From positions 806,001 to 870,000 of the forward strand of contig NZ_AP023213.1 in assembly GCF_014218275.1 (NCBI RefSeq): DNA of 64,000 nt, written 5' to 3'. The translations under genes were made by a program, and so were the position numbers. Numbering within the stretch: the first letter of the stretch is position 1; every line of letters begins with the position of its first letter. The notes below the pieces were generated by a model. It made no database searches. It was given only the letters and a program-made list of their open reading frames with translations, and had not been told where the DNA came from. Source of the DNA: Citrifermentans bremense (GTDB taxonomy: Bacteria > Desulfobacterota > Desulfuromonadia > Geobacterales > Geobacteraceae). Below, piece by piece: positions 16,669 to 26,676 of this stretch.

Positions 16669-18150
16669 CTATTTGTTGTTGTTGAGCTTTATTTCCTGCA
16701 CCTTCCCGAATTGGGAGAGAGGCTGGTCGAATTTCTTCTCATTTCCTACCACCACTAGTTTCATGGCGTCAGGGAGCAGGTACTGTCTCGCCACCCTCAG
16801 CACGTCCGCGCGGGTGACGCGGGCGATGTTGTCGCGGTAATTCTCCAGGTACCCCTTCGGGTAGCCGTAGAACTCGAGCCTCGCCTGCTGGTTCACCACC
16901 GCGCTGCTCCGCTCGAACCCGAAGATGAAGGAGTTGATGATCGAGTCTTTCGCGAGCTTCAGCTCCTCGTCAGAGACCTCCGCCTTGGTCATCCCGGTTA
17001 TGATGGAATCGAGGAGCTTGATGGTCTTGGCGGTCGATTCTGACTTGGTCTCGGTCTCGGCCACGAAGGACCCCTTGAAGCGCCGCCCCACCTCGAAGTA
17101 GCTGTCGACGTTGTAGGCGAGCCCCTGGTTCGAGCGGATCTCCTGGGTGAGCCTGGAGGTGAAACCTCCCCCCAGGATGTAGTCCATCACCTTGATCGCG
17201 TAGAGATCGGGGTTGTTCTTGTCGATGCCCAGGTGCCCCATCCGGATCACCGACTGGTTCACGTCCTTTTGCACGTGCAAAACCGCGGGGGTGAGTTCCT
17301 CGGAAGGCTTGGGTACCGGCGGGAAAGGCTTAGTCTGGTTGGGCCAGTCCGCGAAGAGCGTTTCCAGGCTTTGCAGCAGCTTCTCCCGGTCGAAGTCTCC
17401 GGAGACGGCGACTATCAGGTTGGCGGGGTAGAAGTAGCGCTTCTGGAACTCGACCATGTCCTCGCGGGTGATGGCCTTCACCGTGGCGACGGTGGGTATG
17501 CGACCCAGCGGGTGATCTCCGTAGATGGCCCGCGCCAGTTCGCGCCCTGCGATCTCCTTCGGGTCGTCGTTTTGCCGGCGGATCCCTTCAAGGGCATTCC
17601 CCTTGGCGATCTCGACCCGCGCCGGATCGAACGCCGGCTCTTTCAGGACCTCGGCGAAAAGCGCCAGGGTCTTGTCCAGGTTCTTGGTCAGTGTCGTGAA
17701 GGAAACCCCGGCGTGGTCGGAGTTGATAGCGGACTCGATGGAGGAGGCCATGAACTCCAACTCGCGGTCCAGCTTCTCGGGCGGGGTCTTAAGCGTCCCG
17801 CCGCTTCTCAGCACCGCGCCGGTCAGGGCGGCAAGCCCCACCTTATCCTTGGGCTCGTAGATGCCCCCCGCGTTCAGGTATGCGGTCAGGTTCACGATTG
17901 GGAGTTCGCGGTCCTGCAAAAGGTAGACGACCATCCCGTTTTTGAGCTGGACCCGGTCGCTCTTTGGAAGCTGGAAGTCAAGCGGGGGGAAGCTCATGTC
18001 GCGCGGCTGGGCCAGCTGCTGCATCTCGGGTGTGACGGTTTTCGCCGCGCCTGTCTGCATCGTGCCGCAGCCGGCGATGAAGGCCAGCAGTATTGCGAAG
18101 AGGGTCAACTTCGCCTGGCTTTTCTTGTTAAACAACCTGATTGGAATCAT
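16669..18150 (-). CDS. M16 family peptidase-like lipoprotein, non-catalytic partner
   Basis: A 493-residue protein with a lipoprotein signal (LLAFIAGC, Cys near residue 28) followed by two M16 halves. The zinc motif HXXEH is missing: the matching stretch reads GLAALTGAVLRSGG. The C-terminal half keeps the substrate-binding arginine/tyrosine pair (SRLTQEIRSNQGLAY). In paired bacterial M16 enzymes one subunit carries zinc and the other the R/Y pair, so this is probably the partner of the adjacent catalytic subunit, located in the periplasm and anchored to a membrane. The gap to the upstream gene is 39 bp. Confidence 0.87.
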   Translation of the reverse strand: MIPIRLFNKKSQAKLTLFAILLAFIAGCGTMQTGAAKTVTPEMQQLAQPRDMSFPPLDFQLPKSDRVQLKNGMVVYLLQDRELPIVNLTAYLNAGGIYEPKDKVGLAALTGAVLRSGGTLKTPPEKLDRELEFMASSIESAINSDHAGVSFTTLTKNLDKTLALFAEVLKEPAFDPARVEIAKGNALEGIRRQNDDPKEIAGRELARAIYGDHPLGRIPTVATVKAITREDMVEFQKRYFYPANLIVAVSGDFDREKLLQSLETLFADWPNQTKPFPPVPKPSEELTPAVLHVQKDVNQSVIRMGHLGIDKNNPDLYAIKVMDYILGGGFTSRLTQEIRSNQGLAYNVDSYFEVGRRFKGSFVAETETKSESTAKTIKLLDSIITGMTKAEVSDEELKLAKDSIINSFIFGFERSSAVVNQQARLEFYGYPKGYLENYRDNIARVTRADVLRVARQYLLPDAMKLVVVGNEKKFDQPLSQFGKVQEIKLNNNK

Positions 18151-18189
18151 TACTTATGGTCCCCTTGTCGAATTGCAGTGGCTCTGTCG

Positions 18190-19674
18190 TTACTGTGCTT
18201 TCGGGGTGATGAAGCCCACGGTCCTGTTCTCGCGGGTGAAGTACTGTTTCGACACCCGCATCACGTCCTCGGAGGTGATCTGTGCCACCTTCTGGCGATG
18301 CTCGATCAGATAGCGCCAGGTGCCGGCGATCGCCTCGTACTCGGTGAGGTTTCTGGCCAGTCCGCCGTTTGACGCCATCTGGCGCGATTCCTCGAATTCC
18401 AGGTGGTTCAGGATCTGCTGCAGCTCCGTCTTGGTCATCGGCTCAGTCTTCAGCCGCTCCAGCTCCTCGTAGATCGCCGCCTCGACCTCGGCCACGGTGT
18501 GCGGCGCCCTGGGGGTGGCGTTGATGATGAAGAGATTCGGGTAGCGGCTTCCGGGTGCGCCGAACGAGGAGACCGAGGTGGCGAGCTTCTTCTCCAGCAC
18601 CAGCTTCTTGTAAAGCCTGGAGGTGCGGCCGTCGGTCAAAAGCATGTCGATCACGTCGAACACGTAGTCGTCCGGGGCGGGAAGGGTCGGCTTGTGGAAG
18701 CCGATCATCAGCTCCGGCTCGGCGTCCCCGACCACCTCGGTCCGCTTCTCTCCCGCCTGCTCCGGCTCCACCACGGCAACCGGCGGGACCGGCGTCCCGG
18801 GGGGGATCTCCCCGAAGTACTTCTCCACCAGCGCGACTGCCTTCTGGGGATCGATATCTCCCACGAGCGCGATGATGGCGTTGTTGGGGGCGTAGTACTT
18901 GTGCAGGAAGTTCTCCGCCTTGGTCCGGGTCAGGTTCTCGATGTCCGACATCCAGCCGATGGTCGGCTGCCCGTTGGGATGAGCGTTGAAGGCGTCGGCG
19001 AGAAAGGTCTCCCAGAGTTTCCCCTCCGGTTCCGCGTCATAAGAGCGCCGCCGCTCCTCCATCACCACGTTCCTCTCGGTGTAGAACTCCCTGAGCACCG
19101 CGTTCTGCATCCGGTCGCTCTCGATCGCGGCCCAGAGCTCCAGCTTGTTGGAGGGGAGGTTGATCAGGTAGGTGGTCCCGTCCTTGCTGGTGAAGGCGTT
19201 GTAGCCCGCCCCGCCGTTTCGGGAGTAGATATCGGCGAACTCCTCCTTCACCACGTACTTCTCCGCCTCCTTCTCCAGGCGCGCAAGCTCAGCGGTCAGC
19301 TCCTCGACCCGCTTGGGGTCCGCCAGGTCCCTCTTGATCTTTTCCGCCATCAGCTTCTGGGCCGTGGCCTCGATCCGGTCCAGAACCGGCTTTTCCGCCG
19401 CGTAGTCCCGGGTGCCGAGCGTCTTGGTCCCCTTGAACAGCATGTGTTCCAGAAGGTGGGCAAGGCCTCGCTCGTCGCTTCGCTCGTCCACGCTCCCCAC
19501 CCTGAAACGGATCCAGGCCGCGACGGTGGGGGAGGTGTGACGCTCCACCATGAGGAGCTTCATTCCGTTTTTCAGGGTATGTTCCTGCACCCGCTCCGCG
19601 AGCCCCTGTGCGAAGCTGGTGGCGGCGCCGGCGACAATGACGAGAACGACGACGCATCTTGATATGGTCTTCAT
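18190..19674 (-). CDS. M16 family zinc metallopeptidase, catalytic subunit
   Basis: A 494-residue secreted protein (signal peptide about 1-22, MKTISRCVVVLVIVAGAATSF). The inverted zinc motif is intact (H73-L-L-E76-H77 in AHLLEHMLFKGT). A charged helical insertion of about 60 residues (about 100-160) follows, then the segment containing the third ligand (LELWAAIESDRM). It degrades peptides in the periplasm. It is the first gene of a three-gene minus-strand operon with its inactive partner and the RCKP mini-protein. Its natural substrate is unknown. Confidence 0.88.
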   Translation of the reverse strand: MKTISRCVVVLVIVAGAATSFAQGLAERVQEHTLKNGMKLLMVERHTSPTVAAWIRFRVGSVDERSDERGLAHLLEHMLFKGTKTLGTRDYAAEKPVLDRIEATAQKLMAEKIKRDLADPKRVEELTAELARLEKEAEKYVVKEEFADIYSRNGGAGYNAFTSKDGTTYLINLPSNKLELWAAIESDRMQNAVLREFYTERNVVMEERRRSYDAEPEGKLWETFLADAFNAHPNGQPTIGWMSDIENLTRTKAENFLHKYYAPNNAIIALVGDIDPQKAVALVEKYFGEIPPGTPVPPVAVVEPEQAGEKRTEVVGDAEPELMIGFHKPTLPAPDDYVFDVIDMLLTDGRTSRLYKKLVLEKKLATSVSSFGAPGSRYPNLFIINATPRAPHTVAEVEAAIYEELERLKTEPMTKTELQQILNHLEFEESRQMASNGGLARNLTEYEAIAGTWRYLIEHRQKVAQITSEDVMRVSKQYFTRENRTVGFITPKAQ

Positions 19675-19840
19675 GACTACCTCAGCTTGGTCCGTTTAAT
19701 GTGAAGCGAACAAAAAGATAACATTAGTCCTGTTGAAGCGCAAGGGGGAGGGGCTGTGTTGGGACGGGGGAGTGAAAGGGATTCGGCTACGGCGGGGAAT
19801 CCCCCCTTCGCCCGCTGGCGCGGGGAGGGGGGAGATCGAG

Positions 19841-22225
19841 TCACTGTGGCGGCGGCGCTCCCGCCGGAGTACGGGCAGCAGCGGCGGGGGTAGGGGCAGG
19901 GGAGGCCGGGTTGAGAGCCTGCACGAACACCTCGCGGATATCCTCTACGAAGAAGAATTCCAGCTCCTTCTTCACGTTCTCGGGGATGTCCTCGAGGTCC
20001 TTCTTGTTCTTGGCCGGAGCCAGGACCTTCTTCACCCCGGCGCGCCGCGCGGCCAGAACCTTCTCCTTGAGCCCGCCGATGGCGAGGACCCGCCCGGTGA
20101 GGCTCATCTCGCCGGTCATCGCCACGTCCCTTCTCGCGGCGCGTCCGGAGAAGAGCGAGACGATGGCGGTCGCCATGGTGATCCCGGCCGAAGGGCCGTC
20201 CTTGGGGATGCTCCCTGCCGGGACGTGGATGTGCAGCGTGGTCTCGTCGAACATCTTCTTGTCGATGCCGAGCTCGGCGCAGTTGGCCTTGACGAAGGAA
20301 AGGGCGGCCCGAACCGACTCCTTCATCACCTCGCCCAGCGAGCCGGTGAGGATCAGATCCTCTTTCCCCTTCATCTTGGTCGCTTCCACGAAGATGATGT
20401 CCCCACCGCTCTCGGTCCAGGCAAGCCCCGTCGCCACGCCGACCCGGTCCTTCTCGGAGGCGACCTCGTCGAAGAACTTCGGCGCCCCCAAAAGCTCCGA
20501 GACGGTGTCCGGATCGACCATGGCGCGCACCTTCTTCCCTTGAGCCACTTCCTTGGCGATCTTGCGGCAGATCGAGGCGATGTTGCGCTGGAGGTTCCTG
20601 ACCCCGGCCTCGCGGGTGTAGTCGTGGGTGACCCGGTAGATGGCCTCGTCGGTGAACCGGGGTGCCATGCTGGCGAGCCCGTTCTCCTCGACCTCGCGCG
20701 CGACCAGGTAGGTCTTGGCGATGTTCAGCTTCTCCTCGTCGGTGTAGCCGGAGAGGGTGATTACCTCCATCCTGTCCTTGAGCGGAGCGGGGATGGGGTC
20801 GAGCTGGTTTGCCGTGGTGATGAACATCACGTTGGTAAGGTCGAATGGGACGTCCAGGTAGTGGTCCGTGAAGGAGAAGTTCTGCTCGGGGTCGAGCACC
20901 TCGAGGAGCGCGCTCGCCGGGTCTCCGCGGAAATCCGCGCCGATCTTGTCCACCTCATCCAGCATGAAGACAGGGTTGTTGGAGCCCGCCCGGTTGATCT
21001 CCTGGATGATGCGTCCAGGAAGGGCGCCGATGTAGGTGCGCCGGTGCCCCCTGATCTCCGCCTCGTCGCGCATGCCACCCAGAGAGATTCTGATGAACTT
21101 GCGCCCCAGGGTCCGTGCGATGGACTTGCCGAGGCTGGTCTTGCCGACGCCCGGAGGGCCCACGAAGCAGAGGATCGGTCCCTTCATCTTGTCCTTTAGC
21201 GACCGCACCGCCAGATACTCGAGGATGCGTTCCTTCACCTTTTTCAGGTCGTAGTGATCCTCGTTGAGGACGGTCTCGGCCTGGTTGATGTCGCGGTTGT
21301 CCGGGGTGCTGATCTGCCAGGGGATGGTGGTCAGGTAGTCGAGGTAGGTGCGGGAGACGGTGTACTCGGGGGAGGCCGGGTTGATCCGCTCCAGCCTGCG
21401 CATCTCCTTTTCAGCGATCTTGCGCACGTCTTCGGGCATATGCGCGCTTTCGACCTTCGACCTCAGTTCGTTCGTCTCGCCCAGCCGGGAGTCCTCCTCC
21501 CCCAGCTCCTCCTGGATCTGCTTCATCTGCTCGCGCAGCAGGAATTCCTTCTGGCTTTTCCCAACCTTCTTGGTGACCTCGGCCTGCACCTCGCCCTTGA
21601 TCTGCAGGCGCTGTACCTCGTTGGTCAGGTGCATGTAGACCTTTTTCAGCCGCTCCAGGGGATCTATGGTTTCGAGGAGTTTTTGCAGTTCGTCGATGGG
21701 GAGGTTAAGGTAGAGAGCCACCAGGTCGGATAGGCGCGCCGGGTTGTCGATGAAGTCGATCATCTTCATCACGTCATCGGGAAGGGGGCGGCCGTAGGAG
21801 AGGGCGATCTTCAAAAGCGCGTTGAGGCTCCCGACGAGCGCCTCGGAAACCATGGACTTCTCTGCGAATTCGCGCACCGGCTCCAGCCGGGAGAGCGCCA
21901 CCGGCGTCTGCTGCACGATGGCCAGCAACCGGACCCTGATCACCCCTTCCAGCACGACCTTGGCTCCGCCGCCGGCGAGCTTGTTGATCTGCATCACCTT
22001 GCAGAGCGTGCCGATCTCGTGTAGCGCCGGGAACAGCTCCCCGGTCGGCTCTTCCCGCAGCTTGACCAGTGCCACCAGGTTGTTGAACAGCACCGCCTCC
22101 TCGAAGGGAGGCATGTCCTCCTGCTTCAGGAAGATGGTGAAGACCATGTACGGGAAGGCGATGATCTCCCGCAACGGGTAGAGCGGGACAATCTCCGGCA
22201 TATTAATGGTGATGTTCTCTGTCAT
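19841..22225 (-). CDS. lon: ATP-dependent protease Lon
   Basis: A 794-residue cytosolic protease of typical Lon length. Order: LON substrate-binding domain (about 10-205; VPLYPLREIIAFPYMV), coiled-coil linker, AAA+ domain with Walker A GPPGVGKTS (about 350), Walker B VFMLDEVDKIG and sensor regions, then the S16 peptidase domain. The catalytic serine is in DGPSAGITM (about 678) and the lysine about 43 residues later (GGLKEKVLAARRAG). The C-terminus carries an unusual Pro/Ala-rich tail of some 20 residues. Lon degrades misfolded and regulatory proteins. A second, distant Lon-family gene lies at 42886. A TTGACA box is found upstream at 22291-22296. Confidence 0.95.
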   Translation of the reverse strand: MTENITINMPEIVPLYPLREIIAFPYMVFTIFLKQEDMPPFEEAVLFNNLVALVKLREEPTGELFPALHEIGTLCKVMQINKLAGGGAKVVLEGVIRVRLLAIVQQTPVALSRLEPVREFAEKSMVSEALVGSLNALLKIALSYGRPLPDDVMKMIDFIDNPARLSDLVALYLNLPIDELQKLLETIDPLERLKKVYMHLTNEVQRLQIKGEVQAEVTKKVGKSQKEFLLREQMKQIQEELGEEDSRLGETNELRSKVESAHMPEDVRKIAEKEMRRLERINPASPEYTVSRTYLDYLTTIPWQISTPDNRDINQAETVLNEDHYDLKKVKERILEYLAVRSLKDKMKGPILCFVGPPGVGKTSLGKSIARTLGRKFIRISLGGMRDEAEIRGHRRTYIGALPGRIIQEINRAGSNNPVFMLDEVDKIGADFRGDPASALLEVLDPEQNFSFTDHYLDVPFDLTNVMFITTANQLDPIPAPLKDRMEVITLSGYTDEEKLNIAKTYLVAREVEENGLASMAPRFTDEAIYRVTHDYTREAGVRNLQRNIASICRKIAKEVAQGKKVRAMVDPDTVSELLGAPKFFDEVASEKDRVGVATGLAWTESGGDIIFVEATKMKGKEDLILTGSLGEVMKESVRAALSFVKANCAELGIDKKMFDETTLHIHVPAGSIPKDGPSAGITMATAIVSLFSGRAARRDVAMTGEMSLTGRVLAIGGLKEKVLAARRAGVKKVLAPAKNKKDLEDIPENVKKELEFFFVEDIREVFVQALNPASPAPTPAAAARTPAGAPPPQ

Positions 22226-22268
22226 GGCGGTTTCCAGGTGCTTTTGTTAGGGTTTTTGAAACTTTAAT

Positions 22269-22296
22269 AGAGTACTGGAACCCTTTGCCCTGTCAA
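22269..22296 (-). promoter_or_regulatory. Possible lon promoter
   Basis: On the minus strand a perfect TTGACA (22291-22296), a 16-bp spacer and a weak TACTCT -10 (22269-22274), in the 84-bp gap between the ABC-F gene and lon. I do not see a clear heat-shock (sigma-32) sequence. Confidence 0.35.
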
Positions 22297-22309
22297 CCGC
22301 AAGCGCCGT

Positions 22310-24256
22310 TTACGCCGCCTCCCAAGCCTGGTACAGCGAGGCGATCTCATCGGTCAGCAGGGCGTGCCGCTCGCCCGCCACCCGCGCCGCTTCATGGTCC
22401 GAGAAGAACTCCGGCGCGGCCATCGCCTGCTCCAGTTCGGCCAGTTCCCCCTCCTTCGCGGCGATCTTCTGTTCCAGCTCCGCCTGCTTGCGCTCGCGGG
22501 CACGCTCTTCCTTCTGGCGCTGCTTGTCCTGCTCGCGTTGCTGCTGCCGCGACAGCCGGTCCCCACCGGCGCCGGCGTCGGCGAAGTCGGTCATCTTCAT
22601 TTCGACTGGGGACGGGGTGAGGCGCCCTCCGCCGTCGGGAGCCGATGCCGGAGCCATCCCGGAGGTCTTCTCCAGGTAGTATTCGTAGTCGCCGTAGAAG
22701 CTTTCCAGCTTCCCCCCGCCGACCTCGACCACCCTGGTGGCGAGGCCGTCAATGAAGTGGCGGTCGTGGGAGACGAAGACCACGGTGCCGGGGAAATTCT
22801 TGAGCGCCTCCAGGAGCACTTCCTTGCTGAAGAGGTCGAGGTGGTTGGTCGGTTCGTCCATGAGGAGCAGGTTGGAGGGGCGCAGGAGCAGCTTGGCGAG
22901 CGCCAGGCGGTTTCTTTCCCCGCCGGAGAGGACCCCGACCTTCTTGTGGATGTCGTCGCCGGAAAAGAGAAAGGCACCAAGGATGTCGCGCAGCTGCGGC
23001 ACCATGTCGAACGGGGCGTCCGCCAGGAGTTCGTCGTAGGCGCTCCTGGAGGCCTCGAGCTCCTGCGCCTGGTCCTGTGCGAAGTAGTCCTTGATCACGT
23101 TGTGCCCGTCCTTAACACTCCCCGAGCTCACGTCGGCGCTTGCCAGCACCCGCATCAGGGTCGACTTGCCTGCCCCGTTGTGCCCGACGAGCGCGATCCT
23201 CTCGCCGCTCTCCACGGTGAGGTCGATGCCGTTCAGGACCACGTTGCTGCCGTAGGCCTTGGTGACGTTGGTCAACTCCATCACGGTCTTGCCGCTCTTG
23301 GGAGGGGTGGGGAAGCTGAAGCGGATCTTCTTTCTCTCCGGCGGCAGCACGATCCGTTCGATCTTCTCCAGCTGCTTGATGCGCGACTGCACCAGCGCCG
23401 CCTTGTCGGTCTTGTAGCGGAAGCGGGAGATGAAATCCTCGATCTTCTCCACCTCCTCGTCCTGGCGCTTTTTCGCGTCCCTGAGCGCCGAGACCCGCTC
23501 CTCCCTAAGCACCAGATAGCGGCTGTAGTTGCAGTGGTAGTCGGAGATGTCGTGGTTCCAGACCTCGGCTATGCGCGAGCAGACCTGGTCCAGGAAGAAG
23601 CGGTCATGGGAGACCAGCATGACCGAGTACGGGTAGCCCTGCAGGTACCCTTCGAGCCAGTTGCGCGCCTCGATGTCCAAGTGGTTGGTCGGCTCGTCCA
23701 GAAGAAGCACGTTCGGTTTCTTCAAGAGCAGCTTCGCCAGCGCGATGCGCATCTGCCAGCCCCCGGAGAACTCGCCGCACTCCTTCTCCCAGTCGGCGGG
23801 GGAGAAGCCGAGGCCGGTGAGGACGTTCCCCACCTCGCTCTCCATCGAATAGCCCCCCTTGAGGCGAAACTCCTCTTGGAGGTGACCGAAGCGGTCGAGC
23901 AGCTGGTCGTGTCCCGGGGCGTCGTGGGACTCGCGCTCCAGGCGCGCCGTGAGCTGCGCAATCTCCCTCTCTATATCCTGCAGTTCGGAGAGCGCCGTCA
24001 TCACCTCGGCGAAGAGAGGCTGTCCCTTGGCCACGATCCCATCCTGGGGGAGGTAGCCTACCGTTCCGCCGCGCGCTATCTGTATCTCGCCGCTGGTGCT
24101 TTCCACCTCGCCCGCGATGATGCGCATCAAGGTCGATTTGCCGGCGCCGTTCTCGCCGACCAGGCCCACGCGCTCGCCCTTTTTCAGGTGCCAGCTGATC
24201 TCGGTGAAAAGCGGTTTGCCCGCGAAATCCTTGGAGAGTTTCTTCAGGTGCAGCAT
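22310..24256 (-). CDS. ABC-F family ATPase (ribosome-associated)
   Basis: Start at 24256 ([13 protein letters not shown]), with AAGGAACCTCC upstream; an upstream extension of 37 codons has no family match. The 648-residue protein has two ABC domains and no membrane segment. First: [35 protein letters not shown]. Second: [35 protein letters not shown]. Between them is the charged ABC_tran_Xtn helical linker (about 235-300), and after them an Arg/Glu/Gln-rich coiled coil (about 560-640). ABC-F proteins act on ribosomes as translation or antibiotic-protection factors. The length and C-terminal coil resemble the Uup/YheS group; the exact subgroup is uncertain. Confidence 0.88.
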   Translation of the reverse strand: MLHLKKLSKDFAGKPLFTEISWHLKKGERVGLVGENGAGKSTLMRIIAGEVESTSGEIQIARGGTVGYLPQDGIVAKGQPLFAEVMTALSELQDIEREIAQLTARLERESHDAPGHDQLLDRFGHLQEEFRLKGGYSMESEVGNVLTGLGFSPADWEKECGEFSGGWQMRIALAKLLLKKPNVLLLDEPTNHLDIEARNWLEGYLQGYPYSVMLVSHDRFFLDQVCSRIAEVWNHDISDYHCNYSRYLVLREERVSALRDAKKRQDEEVEKIEDFISRFRYKTDKAALVQSRIKQLEKIERIVLPPERKKIRFSFPTPPKSGKTVMELTNVTKAYGSNVVLNGIDLTVESGERIALVGHNGAGKSTLMRVLASADVSSGSVKDGHNVIKDYFAQDQAQELEASRSAYDELLADAPFDMVPQLRDILGAFLFSGDDIHKKVGVLSGGERNRLALAKLLLRPSNLLLMDEPTNHLDLFSKEVLLEALKNFPGTVVFVSHDRHFIDGLATRVVEVGGGKLESFYGDYEYYLEKTSGMAPASAPDGGGRLTPSPVEMKMTDFADAGAGGDRLSRQQQREQDKQRQKEERARERKQAELEQKIAAKEGELAELEQAMAAPEFFSDHEAARVAGERHALLTDEIASLYQAWEAA

Positions 24257-24387
24257 GTCTGGAGGTTCCTTTTGGGAGATGAGAGATGGGGCCAAGCCCT
24301 GCACATTAACGGGGTATTGTAGGTGGTGAGGCGGGAGTTTGTCAAACTTCAAACAAACCATTGGCAAGGAGGACTTCTGAGGACTTC

Positions 24388-24455
24388 AAAACCTTTAGCC
24401 ACGGAGAAAATCTGAGAAAACCAAAGTCAGATTTTCCCAGAAGTTCTCCTTGTGA
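24388..24455. repeat. CCACGGAGAAA-family imperfect palindrome, copy 1
   Basis: The left arm reads AAAACCTTTAGCCACGGAGA followed by AAATCTGAG. The right arm contains TCAGATTTTCC and then TTCTCCTTGTG, an imperfect inverted copy. The left arm matches the element at 62195 over the AAAACCTTTAGCCA start and the element at 59746 over CCACGGAGAAAATCTGA. It abuts the 3' end of the HNH nuclease gene. Confidence 0.6.
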
Positions 24456-24461
24456 GCGGTC

Positions 24462-24800
24462 TCAGGGTTTCTTCTCCTTCCCCTCGAGGTAGTCGGCGAG
24501 GATGGTGCGGCTGTGCTCGTCGTCGTGACAGTAGACGCAGAGGTTCTCCCAGTTGCTTCCATCCGGCGGGTTGTAGTTGTGGTTGCCGTCTTTGTGGTGC
24601 ACGGTCAAAAGGTGCAGGTTGGCAAGCTCGAACTCCCTCCCGCACTTGGCGCAGATCCAGCCGTGCAGCTTGAGCGAGCGCTCCCGGTAGTTGTCGGGGC
24701 GCTGCTGCTCTCCGCGCATCTTGCGGACCAGCTCGTCTATCTCCTCGGCGCTCTTGGGCTCAACGCTCTTAGGCCCGCGCGGGCGAAACGATGGGCTCAT
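24462..24800 (-). CDS. YajD-like HNH nuclease
   Basis: A 112-residue protein starting at 24800 behind AAAGGAGG. It shows a zinc knuckle (CAKCGREF) and the HNH core LTVHHKDGNHNYNPPDGSNW-ENLCVYCHDDEHS, which parallels E. coli YajD closely. It is a predicted small metal-dependent endonuclease. There is no partner methylase or defence gene nearby, so a housekeeping or repair role is as likely as restriction. It lies 20 bp downstream of the HD hydrolase gene, in one transcript. Confidence 0.85.
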   Translation of the reverse strand: MSPSFRPRGPKSVEPKSAEEIDELVRKMRGEQQRPDNYRERSLKLHGWICAKCGREFELANLHLLTVHHKDGNHNYNPPDGSNWENLCVYCHDDEHSRTILADYLEGKEKKP

Positions 24801-24820
24801 CTCTGCCTCCTTTCCTGGGC

Positions 24821-25396
24821 CTACAGGTTCCCTTTCAGCCCGATGGCTTCGGCTTCGGTGCGCATCCCCTCGATGGTGTCGGAGATCAGTTCGGGAAGCT
24901 CGACGCCGATCATGGCAGCCCCCTTCTCGATGACGGAGCGGTCGGCGCCGGCGGCAAAAGCCTTGTCCTTCCACTTCTTGGTGACGCTCTTCACCGGGAG
25001 GTCCAGGATGCTCTTGGACGGCCGCACGAGCGCCGAGGCAGCCACGAGCCCGGTCAATTCGTCTATGGTGAAAAGAGTCTTCTCCAAAAGGGAGAGCGGC
25101 TCGACGTCGCTGCAGATCCCCCAGCCGTGGGAGACGACGGCGCGTATGTACTCCTCGGGCCAACCCGCTTCCCTGAGGATCTCCGGGGCCCGGTGGCAGT
25201 GCTGGTCCGGGTAGCGCTCATAATCGATGTCGTGCGCCAGCCCGATCACACCCCACATCTCCTCGTCTTCCCCATGTTTCTTGGCGAGGTGCCGCATCAC
25301 AGCCTCGACGGACAGCGAATGCCTCTGCATCTGGTCGCTGGGCAGGTACTCCTTGATCAGTTCCCAGGTTGCTTCCCTGGTCGGTTTGCTGCTCAT
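24821..25396 (-). CDS. HD-domain hydrolase
   Basis: A 191-residue soluble protein with the HD metal site: H at about residue 26 (QRHSLSVEAVM), AHDIDY at about 54-59 and SHGWG further on. This is the short HD family found in many anaerobes and annotated as hydrolases. It may act on a nucleotide or phosphate ester, but the substrate is unknown. It is followed closely by the HNH nuclease gene. Confidence 0.82.
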   Translation of the reverse strand: MSSKPTREATWELIKEYLPSDQMQRHSLSVEAVMRHLAKKHGEDEEMWGVIGLAHDIDYERYPDQHCHRAPEILREAGWPEEYIRAVVSHGWGICSDVEPLSLLEKTLFTIDELTGLVAASALVRPSKSILDLPVKSVTKKWKDKAFAAGADRSVIEKGAAMIGVELPELISDTIEGMRTEAEAIGLKGNL

Positions 25397-25496
25397 AAGC
25401 CTTTCCTCCGTTTTATCGATTTACACAAAAAAAGGTGCGACGGACGCGACTGTAGCCAACAACGGATGAGGTGTCAATCCTCCGGAGGGCGCTGTC

Positions 25497-26438
25497 TTAA
25501 TCGGCGGCTGCCTGGGACCTCACGTAGAGCACGAGCCCCAATAGCGACAGCGCCACCCCCGCGGTCCCCGAGTAGCCCGGCCAGGCGCCCCCGAGAAAAA
25601 CGATCTCCCCCAAAAGCGAAAAGACCACCTCCATGGCCTGGGTTGCGTCGACTGCCGACAGCTCCAAGGGGGTCCGCGCCAAGTGCCGCGCCTTGTAGAA
25701 AAGCGTCGTGGCGATGACGCCGGAAAACACAGCAACGATGGCGGTGTTGACCAGTTGCCCCCCGGTCGGCGGGGGAGGCCGCAGTACGACGGTCAGCACC
25801 ACCCAGAAGGGGAGGGACCCTACCACCATGATCAAGACCCGGCCGATGCTGCTGTCGAGCACTCCCCCCTCCACGCCCGGCTTGGTGCCGATGCTCCCGT
25901 GCCGGGCCTCCCACACCATCTGGTTGCCGAGGGGGTAGGCGAAGGCGGCGGCGAGGACCGGCAGGATCCCGAGCATGGTTTCCCTCAACGACGCGGCGTT
26001 TGCCTGCTCGCAGGTGACAAGGACGATGCCGGTGAAGATTAGGAGCGTGAAGAGGATGCCCCGCATCGGTACCCGCTTGCGGAAAACGAGCAGCACCAGG
26101 GGCGTGGCCAGAATGGTCGATTGCCAGGTGGTGGCGACCACCCAACCGGGGGCAAAGGACGAACTGAAGGTGAGCAGGGAGTAAAAAAGGCCGAACCCGG
26201 TACTTCCTGCAACGGTCCAGAAGCGCCAGTTATCCCGGTAGGTGGTGAACACCTCGCGAAGCAGGCGCGACTTCCCGGTAATCATCAGCCAGGCGCTCAA
26301 CATGACGAACATGTAAAAGTATCGGAGGCTTGCACTCCAGAGCCAGTGCCCTCCCTGCAGGCTCATAGCCCGGTTCAGGACGAAGGTACTGCTGAAGAAG
26401 AGGGCGGAAAATACACCGGTTATTATCAGTCGCGTCAT
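25497..26438 (-). CDS. DMT-superfamily multidrug-resistance-type exporter (EmrE-like, 10 TM)
   Basis: A 313-residue inner-membrane protein with about ten hydrophobic segments arranged as two halves, beginning MTRLIITGVFSALFFSSTFVLNR-type. It fits the multidrug resistance efflux transporter family of the drug/metabolite superfamily. Conserved-looking points are SSTFVLNRAMS in helix 1, the WQSTILATPLV segment and EVVFSLLGEIVFL near the end. Substrates are unknown. It stands alone, 100 bp from the HD gene. Confidence 0.8.
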   Translation of the reverse strand: MTRLIITGVFSALFFSSTFVLNRAMSLQGGHWLWSASLRYFYMFVMLSAWLMITGKSRLLREVFTTYRDNWRFWTVAGSTGFGLFYSLLTFSSSFAPGWVVATTWQSTILATPLVLLVFRKRVPMRGILFTLLIFTGIVLVTCEQANAASLRETMLGILPVLAAAFAYPLGNQMVWEARHGSIGTKPGVEGGVLDSSIGRVLIMVVGSLPFWVVLTVVLRPPPPTGGQLVNTAIVAVFSGVIATTLFYKARHLARTPLELSAVDATQAMEVVFSLLGEIVFLGGAWPGYSGTAGVALSLLGLVLYVRSQAAAD

Positions 26439-26600
26439 TTTAACTCTATGTTGTGAACCACGAATTGCACTTAGGGGTAAATCTGTAGCTGAAATCCCTT
26501 ACGAGGTAAAGGGAAAACTCATGTGCGCGGGGATGAGGCAAATACGGCAAAAACGCCGTGAAATGGGGCTCGAAACGGGTGTCAAACCCGCCATTCTGCG

Positions 26601-26629
26601 TTGACAATAGTTGTCTATAGTGATACTTT
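26601..26629 (+). promoter_or_regulatory. Promoter of the Ala/Glu/Lys-repeat envelope gene
   Basis: A perfect TTGACA (26601-26606), a 17-bp spacer and TACTTT (26624-26629) with a TGA extension just before it. Transcription would start near 26636. This rules out the in-frame TTG at 26611 as the start codon and supports GTG 26677. Confidence 0.6.
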
Positions 26630-26676
26630 CCGACACGTTCAACGCTTTATACCCTATCGCTCGGAAAGGTTCACAC

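Noticed and set aside
24462-25396. HNH nuclease plus HD hydrolase as a defence module
   Set aside because: The HNH protein matches the housekeeping-type YajD group, the HD protein is a common short hydrolase, and no sensor, methylase or effector gene accompanies them.
26611-26676. TTG 26611 as the start of the repeat-rich envelope protein
   Set aside because: It lies between the -35 and -10 boxes of the likely promoter and gives no proper signal peptide; GTG 26677 has both a ribosome-binding site and a signal peptide.
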